A stretch of 64,000 nt of DNA from Novosphingobium sp. RL4 (GCF_035658495.1 NZ_CP141944.1:1204001-1268000), one strand, 5' to 3'; shown: positions 33,771 to 42,180, numbered from the stretch's first letter. Numbers and translations are program-made. The notes: a model not told the origin generated them from the sequence alone.

Positions 33771-34673
33771 GTGAGTAATATCGAACAATTGGAGCGGCTG
33801 CAGAGCCTGCGGGAAGGCGGGGCACTGACCGATGCTGAATTCGAGATAGAAAAGCAGAAGCTGATTTCAGGGGAGAACCAAGGCGGCTCTGGGCGCTGGC
33901 GACTGTTTGTCGCCGCAGCTGGAGTGGGGGCAGTAGTGATCGGCGGCGCCATTGTCGCAATGGGCCATGGCTCGCCAAGCGCGATTTCCTCTTCCGCGCC
34001 GACGGCATCGTCAAGCGCAGTAGCTGGTGATTCGGGCGAGACCGGTCTGGCCGAAGCTGTGAAGGCAGGCGAGGCGGGCGGCGACAGTGCTGCCGTGGCA
34101 TTGCAGTTTGCCGTTTCACCGGAGGCCATTGGAACCAATCCAGCGTACTTGGAGCAACGTCTTGGCGTTCCCAAGGTGAAGACGAAGCACCAACTCATTT
34201 TCGAAGTAAGCGGTTGCCGCGTGGACTACGGGGTCGAGGGGAATGCCGTCAGCAGCATTGACGCAGACGTCACAGCGAGTTGCCAACCAACCGTCCAGGG
34301 TGTGAAAATCACCCCATCGACAACCTATGGCCAGATCCACAGGAAGCAGCCTTCAGGAACCTACATCGCCAGTTGTCTCTCAGGCTGTGGCAATGCAGCG
34401 GACCCTACGGTGGACTTGTCCTACCCGGGGTCACGTTCAAACCAATTCCTCGGCATCCACTACTCCGCAGGCTACGATCAAGTCAGTAGCGCTCTGGAGC
34501 GTTGGGACAAGGCCGTGCGAGCCGAGCGTGGGCTGGGAGAATTCGACACGCCGGATGACTATGAGGCATTCTCATGCGTCGCCGGGCCTCCTGACGATGT
34601 TTCGGCGCAGCTGGAAAAGGTCCGGGTGCGGCACATTCAGCTTCGGGAAGAGGTCGACATCGCATCATGCTGA
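33771..34673 (+). CDS. SHOCT-domain membrane protein
   Basis: 300 residues from GTG 33771, placed 4 bp after GGGGGACA; a frame 31 codons longer starts inside the presumed promoter. An N-terminal SHOCT motif (LERLQSLREGGALTDAEFEI, EKQKLIS) is followed by one membrane helix (LFVAAAGVGAVVIGGAIVAM), a Ser/Ala-rich stretch, and a Cys-containing domain likely outside the cytoplasm (VSGCRVDYGVEG, TYIASCLSGCGNAADPTVDL). SHOCT is usually C-terminal, so its N-terminal position is unusual. It is divergent from hsdR. Function unknown. Confidence 0.78.
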   Translation: MSNIEQLERLQSLREGGALTDAEFEIEKQKLISGENQGGSGRWRLFVAAAGVGAVVIGGAIVAMGHGSPSAISSSAPTASSSAVAGDSGETGLAEAVKAGEAGGDSAAVALQFAVSPEAIGTNPAYLEQRLGVPKVKTKHQLIFEVSGCRVDYGVEGNAVSSIDADVTASCQPTVQGVKITPSTTYGQIHRKQPSGTYIASCLSGCGNAADPTVDLSYPGSRSNQFLGIHYSAGYDQVSSALERWDKAVRAERGLGEFDTPDDYEAFSCVAGPPDDVSAQLEKVRVRHIQLREEVDIASC

Positions 34674-34784
34674 TTGGCAGGTAGGGGGCACCCGATCGAT
34701 GGCGGTCCAGATCGACCAGGGGGCGTGATCGCACAGTCGCTGTAGCCTCAGTTAAAGTAAACCGCATTGGCAATTGGAGCCCGA

Positions 34785-35558
34785 GTGCGACAACAGGATC
34801 AGATAAATGCATTGCGTTTGGCTCTTCCAGCGCTTGCAGAGATGGAACGCCGTTACTCAGGTGAGGACCTCGGAGGATTCGGGCGTGACGTTGGCGTGCG
34901 TATTCATGCTTGGATGCGAGCGAGCGGATTTGAAGAACTTGCCGCAAGGACAAAGCCATCGCAGGCCGCCCTCACCAGCTTCTTCGGCAAAAGCGAGCAG
35001 GCCGGCCACCCACTTAGCGAACCGGGCATTCCTTGGCTGGATATGACTGAGGTGCAGGCGGCGAAAGGGCTTGCGCATTTCTTGGACGGTTGCAATCCGA
35101 ACCGCATGCTAGCCTTTCTCAAGGCGTTGGATACTGAGGTCCGATGGCCAGAGACGCTTTACCGTGTTCGCGCTTACGCCGATCAGCCAACAGGGCGGGG
35201 AGGGCGCATTGATTTGCTCGTCTGTGCGCAAGATGTTTCCGGTAGGCGATGGGGCTGCGTGATTGAGCTGAAATTCGGGCATACAGGCGGAAGCAACCCG
35301 TTAGCGGAATACGCAGAGTTTGCGCGCAATGGACACGGTCTGGGTATTACGTCTCGATCCCAAAATGTGGCGCTCGCCGTTGTTGGGCTGAGGTGTGATG
35401 GCGGCACCACGCGTAACCTCCAAAAAAATGGCGATTGGCGCTTTGTTCACTGGGAGGGGTTGCTGCGGCGCTTCGAGCGATCTCTTGCTGAGAATGGCGA
35501 TGTCGCCCCCGCATTTGTAGAATTTCGTAAGATACTCTGGGAGCGAGTAATTAGATGA
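34785..35558 (+). CDS. PD-(D/E)XK nuclease-like protein
   Basis: 257 residues from GTG 34785 (GGAG 8 bp upstream; TTG 34767 is an alternative). It has a helical N-terminal half (LPALAEMERRYSGEDLGGFG). The C-terminal half holds a nuclease core: RGGRIDLLVCAQDVSG, then WGCVIELKFGHTGGSNPLAE, giving the D...ExK pattern, and HGLGITSRSQNVALAVVGLR. This arrangement is typical of the PD-(D/E)XK superfamily of defence or phage nucleases. The stop overlaps the next gene by 4 bp, suggesting a two-gene unit. Confidence 0.75.
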   Translation: MRQQDQINALRLALPALAEMERRYSGEDLGGFGRDVGVRIHAWMRASGFEELAARTKPSQAALTSFFGKSEQAGHPLSEPGIPWLDMTEVQAAKGLAHFLDGCNPNRMLAFLKALDTEVRWPETLYRVRAYADQPTGRGGRIDLLVCAQDVSGRRWGCVIELKFGHTGGSNPLAEYAEFARNGHGLGITSRSQNVALAVVGLRCDGGTTRNLQKNGDWRFVHWEGLLRRFERSLAENGDVAPAFVEFRKILWERVIR

Positions 35559-36127
35559 CCTCTTCGCCTTTAATCGTTCCAGAAAGCGTTCGAGCATATT
35601 TTGCTGACAGAACGGTCGAGGCTGGTGTCGATGCAATTCTGTCGATTTCACCAAACAAGTTGCCACCGGGTATAAGCTGGGCCGAATTGCCTAGCTATTA
35701 CCGTGCCCGGGCGGCTGCGGAGACGGTTCGATGTGACCTTGTTGAACTGATGCATATCGCTTGGAATCAGATTTGGGGTATGGAAATCGCTGCGCGATGG
35801 AAACGAGAAGACATTGAGGATGCAGTTATTTCAATCGGCGAATGCTTCAATGATCAATACTTTCGCGTGGATTATGAGGTGGCAGGCCGTCAACTGCTCA
35901 CCTCCGTGGGCCTTCGCGATAGGCACCTTGTCTGCGCCTTCTCCTTGGAAAAGGGTAGCAGGGTTTTCGTTAAGGGGGACCTGGGTGGCTTCGAATGGGT
36001 AGATGATAAGGCGTGGGGGGGATGGATGGTTTCGATCCCGAGCCTGCCGATGTCAGGCGAACTCAATTTGGAAAACCTGAAGGGCCTTGCGGCGAGTGCA
36101 GTCAAACTGGTTCAGCAGATGGCTTGA
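35555..36127 (+). CDS. Unknown protein coupled to PD-(D/E)XK gene
   Basis: 190 residues from ATG 35555, overlapping the nuclease-like gene by 4 bp. Soluble and mildly acidic. Sequence features: LPPGISWAELPSYYRARAAA, CDLVELMHIAWNQIWGMEIA and VFVKGDLGGFEWVDDKAWGG. No family is recognised. By position it could be an inhibitor, immunity protein or partner of the nuclease. Last gene of the island. 36128-36415 holds no supported gene. Confidence 0.7.
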   Translation: MTSSPLIVPESVRAYFADRTVEAGVDAILSISPNKLPPGISWAELPSYYRARAAAETVRCDLVELMHIAWNQIWGMEIAARWKREDIEDAVISIGECFNDQYFRVDYEVAGRQLLTSVGLRDRHLVCAFSLEKGSRVFVKGDLGGFEWVDDKAWGGWMVSIPSLPMSGELNLENLKGLAASAVKLVQQMA

Positions 36128-36415
36128 TGGTTTGCCGTTATCCACCCACCTCCTTGCCTGTTGCCTCACTTCCCTCACCGGCAGGCCGAGGCGATTTGCA
36201 ATGAATGTTGCTGCGAACACATCGCGTTGGCGTTTCTTCGGTTTGCGCCCACAGGCTTCCCACCGCTTCCCTCGTATGCCCCCGGGGTTGATGCGGGTGT
36301 GTGCGCGTCAATGAGGCGCGAAGGGGCGCATTTTGCAAAGACGACTGAGCCGAAAGTCCGCAGAATAGGTGGCCTTAGGGCATCTGCGGGCGCCTGCAAA
36401 AGGCTGCGACCCGGG

Positions 36416-36460
36416 CTTTTAATCAGTAGGTCGCTGGTTCGAACCCAGCAGGGCTCACCA
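36416..36460 (+). repeat. attR, 45-bp copy of tRNA-Lys 3' end
   Basis: Exact copy of 18576-18620, ending in CCA, and followed by CCTTTTTCATCC, which probably was the original tRNA downstream sequence. It cannot fold as a tRNA because the 5' half is absent. Confidence 0.93.
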
Positions 36461-36501
36461 CCTTTTTCATCCATTTTCGCGAGGTGCGGTGGGTTGCCTG
36501 C

Positions 36502-36542
36502 GGGCTTTCCGCTGGGCGTTGTCGCGCCTCAGCGGAAAGCCC
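36502..36542 (-). terminator. 13-bp stem hairpin after radical-SAM gene
   Basis: GGGCTTTCCGCTG pairs perfectly with CAGCGGAAAGCCC across a 15-nt loop, immediately downstream of the leftward anSME stop. There is no T-run. The position suggests the terminator of the sulfatase operon. Confidence 0.5.
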
Positions 36543-36545
36543 GGC

Positions 36546-37787
36546 CTAGATCCGTCCCAGGGACTGCACGATGCGCACGAGGTCGGGGCCTATGTGGTCG
36601 TAGAAGGCGTAAAGGCCCGAGCAGAGGTAGTTGAGCCCCGTTTCGCCGCTGCGTGTGCGGAGAAGGCGGTTCTTGGGGCATTCGCCGTAGCATAGCCGCA
36701 GATATTCGCAGCTGCGGCACTTGCCGGGCAGGCTGGCGCTCTTGTTGCGGGCGAACTGTTCCTGCCGGGGCGAAAAGGCGAGGTTGCCGAGGTGGGTCTG
36801 GTTGATGTTGCCGATGCGGTACTCGGGATAGACGAAGTGGTCGCACGAGAACACTTCGCCGTCATGCTCCACCGCCAGCGCCTTGCCGCAGAACTCGGCC
36901 TGGGTACACATTTGCGCCGGCATTCCCGCCGCCTGGGCCACTGCGGTTTCGAACAGGTTGACGTGGACGCGGCCGATATCGGTCGCGAACCATTCGTCCC
37001 ATACGGCGCTCAGGAAGCGGCCATAGTCGTCGGGATCGACCGACCAGTCCGTGACGATCGAATCGGCAGCACCCGGCCGGGCGCGCGCGGTGCCTTCCAC
37101 AGGCGGTTCCGCGAGCAGGGCGGGCGCTTCGCTGCGAAAGCGGCGCGGTTCCACGGCTGGAGTGAACTGCACGCGCCAGGTGCCAATCTCGTCGACGAGG
37201 AAGCGATAGACATCGCGCGGGTGCAGCGCGTTCTCGCGATTGACGACGCACAGGGCCGCGAAGGGAATGTCGGCCTCGCGCAGCATCGTGGCAGCCGCCA
37301 TGACGAGATCGAACGTCGGCTTGCCGTTCTTGGTGACGCGGAAACGGTCATGAAGGTGCTTCGGACCGTCGATCGACAGCCCGACGTGGAAACCGTTGGC
37401 CTTGAGGAAGCTGATCCACTTGGCATCGAGCAGCAGGCCGTTCGTCTGAAGGTCGTTTTCGATCCGCTGGCCGGGCTTGCGGTACTTGTGCTGGAGCGCG
37501 ACTACCTCTTCGAAGAAGGCGAGTCCCATGAGCGTGGGCTCGCCGCCCTGCCACGAGAAGACGACCTCCTCGCCCGTTTGCGCCTCGATATACTGGCGGA
37601 CGTGCTGCTCGAGCGCGGCGCTGTTCATGCGGGCGCGCGGGCGGTGGTCTAGCAGGTCGGTCTTGTGGAGGTAGAAGCAATAGGCACAGTCGATGTTGCA
37701 CTCCGCCCCCCCCGGCTTGACCATGGCGTGGAAGCGATAGGTCGATCCGGGGATCAGGGCGTTACGATCAAGCGTCGGATTGTTCAT
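36546..37787 (-). CDS. Anaerobic-type sulfatase maturase (radical SAM)
   Basis: 413-residue radical-SAM/SPASM enzyme that oxidises the active-site Ser or Cys of a sulfatase to formylglycine. The [4Fe-4S]-SAM motif is C30-N-I-D-C34-A-Y-C37 (ECNIDCAYCFYLHKTD). The family region VVFSWQGGEPTLMGLAFFEE, ending of helix QRIENDLQTNGLLLD and the C-terminal cysteine clusters (MCTQAEFCGKALAVEHDG; GKCRSCEYLRLCYGECPKNR) are all present. It lies 48 bp downstream of a Ser-type sulfatase gene in the same direction, its expected substrate. The enzyme is oxygen-independent, despite the anaerobic label. Confidence 0.93.
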   Translation of the reverse strand: MNNPTLDRNALIPGSTYRFHAMVKPGGAECNIDCAYCFYLHKTDLLDHRPRARMNSAALEQHVRQYIEAQTGEEVVFSWQGGEPTLMGLAFFEEVVALQHKYRKPGQRIENDLQTNGLLLDAKWISFLKANGFHVGLSIDGPKHLHDRFRVTKNGKPTFDLVMAAATMLREADIPFAALCVVNRENALHPRDVYRFLVDEIGTWRVQFTPAVEPRRFRSEAPALLAEPPVEGTARARPGAADSIVTDWSVDPDDYGRFLSAVWDEWFATDIGRVHVNLFETAVAQAAGMPAQMCTQAEFCGKALAVEHDGEVFSCDHFVYPEYRIGNINQTHLGNLAFSPRQEQFARNKSASLPGKCRSCEYLRLCYGECPKNRLLRTRSGETGLNYLCSGLYAFYDHIGPDLVRIVQSLGRI

Positions 37788-37835
37788 TGCAGCATTACAG
37801 ACCCGGCGCCTCCATGCGCGTTGATGGCTTGCCGT

Positions 37836-39425
37836 TCAATTCGAGACGGTCTGGAGCTTTTCCGTCATCTTCGAAAGATTGAACGAAGGGGCGATCTGCA
37901 GCGGCGGATGTTCGGTCAGTGACTTTATATGGGCTGCTAGCAGATCCTGGATCGGCCCCATGAGCCACTGCTTGCGTTCGTTTCCATAAGTCAGATCAGT
38001 GACCGTATCGAACGTTTCGTACGGATCGAAGTGAATGTTCATGACCATCGGGAACTTGAGTTCCTTCCAGGCATCGAAGAACCCTTCCGAAGTCGCGAAG
38101 TGCATCTTCCACTGGTTCAGGCGGACGGCCCTGATCTCATTCCCTTCGTAGTAGATGTAATTGTTGCGGTTGGAATGGTCCGACTTGCCTTCCCACCAGT
38201 CGAGGTTGTTCACCCCGTCGATCACCTGGTTCTTTTCCTTCAGGACGCGCCCGACGGGGTCCTGGATGCCGGCGGCGGCGGCAAGCGTGGTGAAGACATC
38301 CATGTTGGCCTGGATGCCCTGCTTCACCTGGCCGGCGGGGATGTGGCCCGGCCACCAGGCGATGAACGGCACGCGGACGCCGCCTTCGTAAGTGGTCATC
38401 TTCTCACCCCGGAAAGGTGTGGTGCCACCGTAAGTGCGGGCGTTATGCGAGGGGCCGTTGTCGGTGGACCAGATGACGATGGTGTTTTCCAGCGCACCCA
38501 TCGCTCTCAGCTTTTCGAGCATCGCGCCGACCTGCATGTCATGCTCGATCATGCCCGATCCGTAGATGTCGTCGGACATGGTGGCATCCTGCGCCAGATA
38601 TTGGTTCTGGTCGGTAAGATGCTGGAACAAGTGCATCCTGCTGGGATTGAGCCAGACGAACCAGGGCTTGCCCGAATCCTTTGCGCGTTTCACGAAATCG
38701 AGGCTGGCATCGATGAAGTTCTGGTCGATGTTTTTCATGCGCTCGATCGTAAGCGCGCCGGTATCCTGGATCTTCTGCTTGCCGACCTTGCCGAAGCGCG
38801 GGTCGACGGTCTGGTCATCGGTGCCGGTGGCCCAACTGTGAAGCACGCCGCGGGGGCCGTACCTGGTCTTGAAGGCAGCGTCCTTGGGATAATCCCGCTG
38901 TTCGGGCGTTTCCTCGGCGTTCAGGTGGTAGAGGTTGCCGTAGAATTCGTCGAATCCGTGGACCGTGGGCAGGGAGGAATTGCTGTCGCCGAGATGATTC
39001 TTACCGAATTGCCCGGTGGCGTAGCCCTGTTCCTTCAGCAATTCGGCCAGGGTGGGCGATCCGGCCTTCAGCCCGAGCGGCGATCCCGGAAGGCCGACCG
39101 AGGTCATGCCGGAGCGGATAGGATATTGCCCCGTAATCAGCGATGCGCGGCCGGCGGTTGAGGATGGCTGGCTGTAATGTTCGGTGAACATTGCCCCTTC
39201 CCTGGCCAGCCGATCGATATTGGGCGTGGTATAGCCCATCACGCCGTTGCCGTAGGCGCTAACGTTCGACCAGCCGACATCGTCGGGGTAGATGATGAGG
39301 ATATTGGGGTGGCCGGCATCGCCGCCGCCCGACTGGGCATGTGCCATAGGGGCGGCTGCCGCGACCAGTGCGAGCGCCAGTGCTGCGCGTCCGATGCCTC
39401 TGCGGAAGTCGGCGAATTGCTTCAT
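37836..39425 (-). CDS. Exported Ser-type sulfatase (arylsulfatase family)
   Basis: 529 residues from ATG 39425. A signal peptide (GRAALALALVAAAAPMAHAQ) leads to the periplasm. The sulfatase core begins PNILIIYPDDVGWSNVSAYG with metal ligands D48/D49. The formylglycine motif is S89-T-A-G-R (in QPSSTAGRASLITGQ), the Ser version that requires an anSME-type maturase, encoded next door. Other motifs: GKNHLGD, WSTDNGPSHNARTYGGTTPF and RGEKMTTYEGGVRVPFIAWW. It hydrolyses sulfate esters; the substrate is unknown. A longer start at 39512 lacks the signal-peptide position. Confidence 0.93.
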   Translation of the reverse strand: MKQFADFRRGIGRAALALALVAAAAPMAHAQSGGGDAGHPNILIIYPDDVGWSNVSAYGNGVMGYTTPNIDRLAREGAMFTEHYSQPSSTAGRASLITGQYPIRSGMTSVGLPGSPLGLKAGSPTLAELLKEQGYATGQFGKNHLGDSNSSLPTVHGFDEFYGNLYHLNAEETPEQRDYPKDAAFKTRYGPRGVLHSWATGTDDQTVDPRFGKVGKQKIQDTGALTIERMKNIDQNFIDASLDFVKRAKDSGKPWFVWLNPSRMHLFQHLTDQNQYLAQDATMSDDIYGSGMIEHDMQVGAMLEKLRAMGALENTIVIWSTDNGPSHNARTYGGTTPFRGEKMTTYEGGVRVPFIAWWPGHIPAGQVKQGIQANMDVFTTLAAAAGIQDPVGRVLKEKNQVIDGVNNLDWWEGKSDHSNRNNYIYYEGNEIRAVRLNQWKMHFATSEGFFDAWKELKFPMVMNIHFDPYETFDTVTDLTYGNERKQWLMGPIQDLLAAHIKSLTEHPPLQIAPSFNLSKMTEKLQTVSN

Positions 39426-39633
39426 CGCGTAATGCCCTGTTGCTTGAGCCTGAGCGCTGTCCGGCGAACCTGCCCACCGGCTGCGCTCATCTCCAACCCA
39501 TGAAGATTGCAATGATTTTGTCCGGGGCGGGGGCTGTCAGCTATCGGGGAAAACCCCGAGCCCGGTGCGCATTTTGCCTGAGTTCCCGCGGTTCTCCCTC
39601 AGGGGAGTGGCGCGGCGGCGGCCGGTGCCGTGT

Positions 39634-40191
39634 TCAGGGCTTCAGAAGGCGCAGGGCCATGTGCCGGAGGATGCGGTCCGGTCCGGGCTTTTCGCCGACC
39701 ACGAAGTACCAGCATTGGCCGTGCGGTTCCGAGCCGGGGTCAGGCGGGACGATCGCCAGTCCCACCACCGGGGAAGGGGGCAGGATGACGCTGAGCCCAT
39801 CCGGGGCCATCCGAAATCCGCTGAAGGCCATGAAAGCGCGGATCTCATCGGCAAAGCGGCAGGATTCGGGGTCTCCCGCCATGCCCGCCACCGCCCAGGG
39901 CCCGGTCTTGTCGAGCTCGGCCAGCATCCGCAGCTTGAGCAGGCGGGCGACCGGCGCGTCGAGGCGGCGTTCGGGCGTGGCGCTGCGCAACAGGCGGGCG
40001 ACCGGGCCGGTGCGCCGGGGGCTCCGGCCCGCACCTCGCCCGGATCCCCAGACGAACAGCCATAGAACCGATGCGGTGCCAAAGAGGATGGCGCCCGCGA
40101 CCGTCAGGGCGCGATCATGGCCGGCGATCCCCGCCGCCGCCATCACCGGACCGATGGCCAGCGAGCCGAGGATCGAGGCGATTCGGCGCAT
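39634..40191 (-). CDS. Hypothetical two-helix membrane protein
   Basis: 185 residues. Two N-terminal hydrophobic segments (SILGSLAIGPVMAAAGIAG and LTVAGAILFGTASVLWLFVW) precede an Arg-rich stretch and a soluble domain (FADEIRAFMAFSGFRMAPDG; GQCWYFVVGEKPGPDRILRH). I do not recognise the family. It is not obviously linked to the sulfatase operon, which runs in the same direction but starts about 200 bp further on. Confidence 0.6.
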   Translation of the reverse strand: MRRIASILGSLAIGPVMAAAGIAGHDRALTVAGAILFGTASVLWLFVWGSGRGAGRSPRRTGPVARLLRSATPERRLDAPVARLLKLRMLAELDKTGPWAVAGMAGDPESCRFADEIRAFMAFSGFRMAPDGLSVILPPSPVVGLAIVPPDPGSEPHGQCWYFVVGEKPGPDRILRHMALRLLKP

Positions 40192-40359
40192 CAGGCGCGC
40201 GTGTGAGCGGTAAGGGTCCGGGACATAAAGGGAATTTACCGAGGAGCGGGGTGCCGCTCAATTCGGACTGGAGCCGGATCGACGGAAATCCCGCTTCCGC
40301 TGCCTATTCGTCGTTCCATTGCCTCCCGCGTCGGCAACTCCGACCGGAAGGCGGGCTCG

Positions 40360-40635
40360 TCAGGACTTGCTGAGCGCCTCGATCTGTTCGTCGGTCAGGT
40401 TTTCGCTGAAGGCCGGGGACAGCTTGCGTTCGAGGCGGCGGCACATGTCGGAATGGGCGATCAGGGCCCGGGCGGTTTCGCGCAGCGTCGCGTAATCGAG
40501 CGGGGTGTCGCCCGAGATCCGGTCGCGCACGTCGCGTTCGGCGATGCCGAGGTGACGGGCCAGCGCGCGCTGGCCGCCTACTGCGTCGACGGCCTGGGAG
40601 AAAATGGCGAGCTGGATATCGGGGGCTTGCGGCAT
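40360..40635 (-). CDS. Small YdaS/Cro-like HTH protein
   Basis: 91 residues from ATG 40635 (MPQAPDIQLAIFSQAVDAVG). The segment GGQRALARHLGIAERDVRDR looks like the helix-turn-helix of YdaS/Cro-type proteins (GGQxALAxxLGI...). The C-terminus contains SPAFSENLTDEQIEALSKS. It is probably a small DNA-binding protein; target unknown. The frame could start 13 codons earlier, but without support. Confidence 0.6.
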   Translation of the reverse strand: MPQAPDIQLAIFSQAVDAVGGQRALARHLGIAERDVRDRISGDTPLDYATLRETARALIAHSDMCRRLERKLSPAFSENLTDEQIEALSKS

Positions 40636-40689
40636 GATGCAGTGACGAATGCGCGCAATCGCACCCACACGCAAGCCGTGGGGCCGGGA

Positions 40690-41598
40690 TCAGCCCTCTC
40701 TACCGACAGCTTTCGTATCATCATCGCCATCGGGGCGCGCGGTCAGCGTGGTGCCGATGGTGGCGCCAACGATGGCGGCGATCCCGATCCACTTGGCAAA
40801 AGGCAGCATCTCGCCCAGCAGCAGCGCGCCCGCCAGCGCGCCCACGGCCGGTTCGCCGCTGGTCAGCACGCCGAAGCTCTTGGTCGGCAGGCGGCGCAGC
40901 GCGAACATTTCCAGCGAATAGGGGATCGCGCTGGAAAAGATCGCAACCACCAGCGCGACGGCAAGGACATGCGGCTGGAGCAAGGTCGCGCCTGCCTGCG
41001 CCACGCCGAACGGCAGGGCGACCAGGGCGGCGATGGTCATGCCGTAGGCCGGTGCGGCCGCGCCCAGCGCCTCGCCCGCGCGCTTGCCCATCAGGATGTA
41101 GGCACCCCAGAACACGCCAGCGCCGAGCGCCAGCAGCACGCCGACCGGATCGACCGCATCGCGCGAGAAATCGAGGGGCAGGAGCAGGCAGAGACCCGCT
41201 GCCGCCAGCGCGATCCACGCCAGATCGACCCGTCGGCGCGAGGCGAAAGTGGCCACTGCGAGCGGGCCGGTGAACTCGGTGGCAAGCGCGATGCCGAGGG
41301 GAATGCGCTGGATCGCGAAATAGAACAGCATGTTCATGCAGCCCAGCGCCACGCCGTAAGGCAGGGCCGCGCGCAGGATCGTCCGGTCGAACGGCAGGCG
41401 CCAGACGCGGAACACGCAGCACAGAATCACGGCGGCGAGCGAAAGGCGCAGCGCCGTCGTTCCGGCGGGGCCGATCAGCGGGAACAGCGTCTTGGCCACC
41501 GAGGCGCCCCAGCAGATCGAGACCATCGCCGCCGCCACCGCGGCAAGCGGTGCAAAGTCGCTGGAAGAAGATCTGGCGGCGAGACGGCGGACGACCAT
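40690..41598 (-). CDS. EamA/RhtA-type amino-acid exporter
   Basis: 302 residues from ATG 41598, with AAGGGA 6 bp upstream. About ten membrane helices in two EamA halves (PLAAVAAAMVSICWGASVAK; LLLALGAGVFWGAYILMGKR; SSAIPYSLEMFALRRLPTKS). IPYSLEMxALRRLPTxxFG is characteristic of the RhtA (threonine/homoserine exporter) branch. It is transcribed divergently from an Lrp-type regulator with palindromic sites between them, so it is probably an amino-acid efflux pump controlled by that regulator. Confidence 0.87.
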   Translation of the reverse strand: MVVRRLAARSSSSDFAPLAAVAAAMVSICWGASVAKTLFPLIGPAGTTALRLSLAAVILCCVFRVWRLPFDRTILRAALPYGVALGCMNMLFYFAIQRIPLGIALATEFTGPLAVATFASRRRVDLAWIALAAAGLCLLLPLDFSRDAVDPVGVLLALGAGVFWGAYILMGKRAGEALGAAAPAYGMTIAALVALPFGVAQAGATLLQPHVLAVALVVAIFSSAIPYSLEMFALRRLPTKSFGVLTSGEPAVGALAGALLLGEMLPFAKWIGIAAIVGATIGTTLTARPDGDDDTKAVGREG

Positions 41599-41629
41599 GG
41601 AAATCCCTTGATGGCGAGGTGGCGGGATT

Positions 41630-41689
41630 TTTATCGTCGAGGCGCGATAAATGCGGTCTATGATGCGGGTTCGGCGATAATCTTTATCG
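41630..41689. promoter_or_regulatory. Twin palindromes in exporter/Lrp intergenic region
   Basis: TTTATCG-N8-CGATAAA (41630-41651) and CGATAA-TCT-TTATCG (41675-41689) use the same half-site. Both lie in the 103-bp gap between the divergent exporter and Lrp genes. They are a likely operator for the Lrp-type protein (inference). Confidence 0.65.
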
Positions 41690-41701
41690 GAGTTCCCGCA
41701 A

Positions 41702-42160
41702 ATGCCCGATGCGTTCGATCTGCGCATCCTCACCGAGCTTCAGCGCGATGCGCGAATCTCCATGCCCGAACTGTCGGAGGCGGTCGGGCTTTCGGCTCCG
41801 GCCTGCTACCGGCGGGTGCGGGCGCTGCGGGAGCAGGGGGCGATCGAGCGGGAGATGGCGCTGGTATCGCCGCGGACGATGGGATGGCTGGTCAAGATGA
41901 TCGTGCTGGTCTCGCTCGATACCGACAAGGTGCGCGTGGTGGACGACCTGGTGGCCCGGCTGCGGCAGGCGCGCGAGGTGATCGATGTCTGGTACGTCAC
42001 CGGGGACCATGACCTCGTGCTCCAGGTGGTCGCGCAGGACATGGAGCATTACGACGGTTTCGCCCGGCGCGTGCTGCACGGGGAGGAGCATGTGAAGGCG
42101 TTCAAGACGCTGGTGGTGATGCAGCACCCTAAGCGTTCGGCGCCGCTTCCGCCGGCCTGA
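41702..42160 (+). CDS. Lrp/AsnC-family transcriptional regulator
   Basis: 152 residues. The N-terminal HTH (FDLRILTELQRDARISMPEL, SEAVGLSAPACYRRVRALRE) is followed by a RAM ligand-binding domain (VKMIVLVSLDTDKVRVVDDL, VIDVWYVTGDHDLVLQVVAQ). Length and domain order are standard. It is divergent from the RhtA-like exporter, a classic arrangement in which the regulator senses an amino acid and induces export. Paired TTTATCG palindromes lie in the gap. Confidence 0.94.
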   Translation: MPDAFDLRILTELQRDARISMPELSEAVGLSAPACYRRVRALREQGAIEREMALVSPRTMGWLVKMIVLVSLDTDKVRVVDDLVARLRQAREVIDVWYVTGDHDLVLQVVAQDMEHYDGFARRVLHGEEHVKAFKTLVVMQHPKRSAPLPPA

Positions 42161-42180
42161 GCCCGCTTGCTCACGCCGCC

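Larger units (their letters stand above)
18576..36460. mobile_element. Genomic island integrated at tRNA-Lys
   Basis: About 17.8 kb bounded by a 45-bp perfect direct repeat of the tRNA-Lys 3' end (18576-18620 and 36416-36460). The content is typical of an integrative element: tyrosine integrase, AlpA-like HTH, ParA/RHH, type I restriction operon, DUF3800, reverse transcriptase and unknown coupled genes. No conjugation or phage structural genes are seen, so it is not self-transmissible on this evidence. The integrase lies 5-6 kb inside the left end rather than next to the tRNA, hinting at a composite or rearranged island. Confidence 0.9.

Noticed and set aside
36416..36460. Second tRNA-Lys gene
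   Set aside because: Only the 3' 45 bp are present; the acceptor 5' strand and D-arm are missing. It is attR.
18576..36460. Prophage
   Set aside because: There are no capsid, terminase, tail or lysis genes; the content is restriction, partition and unknown genes.
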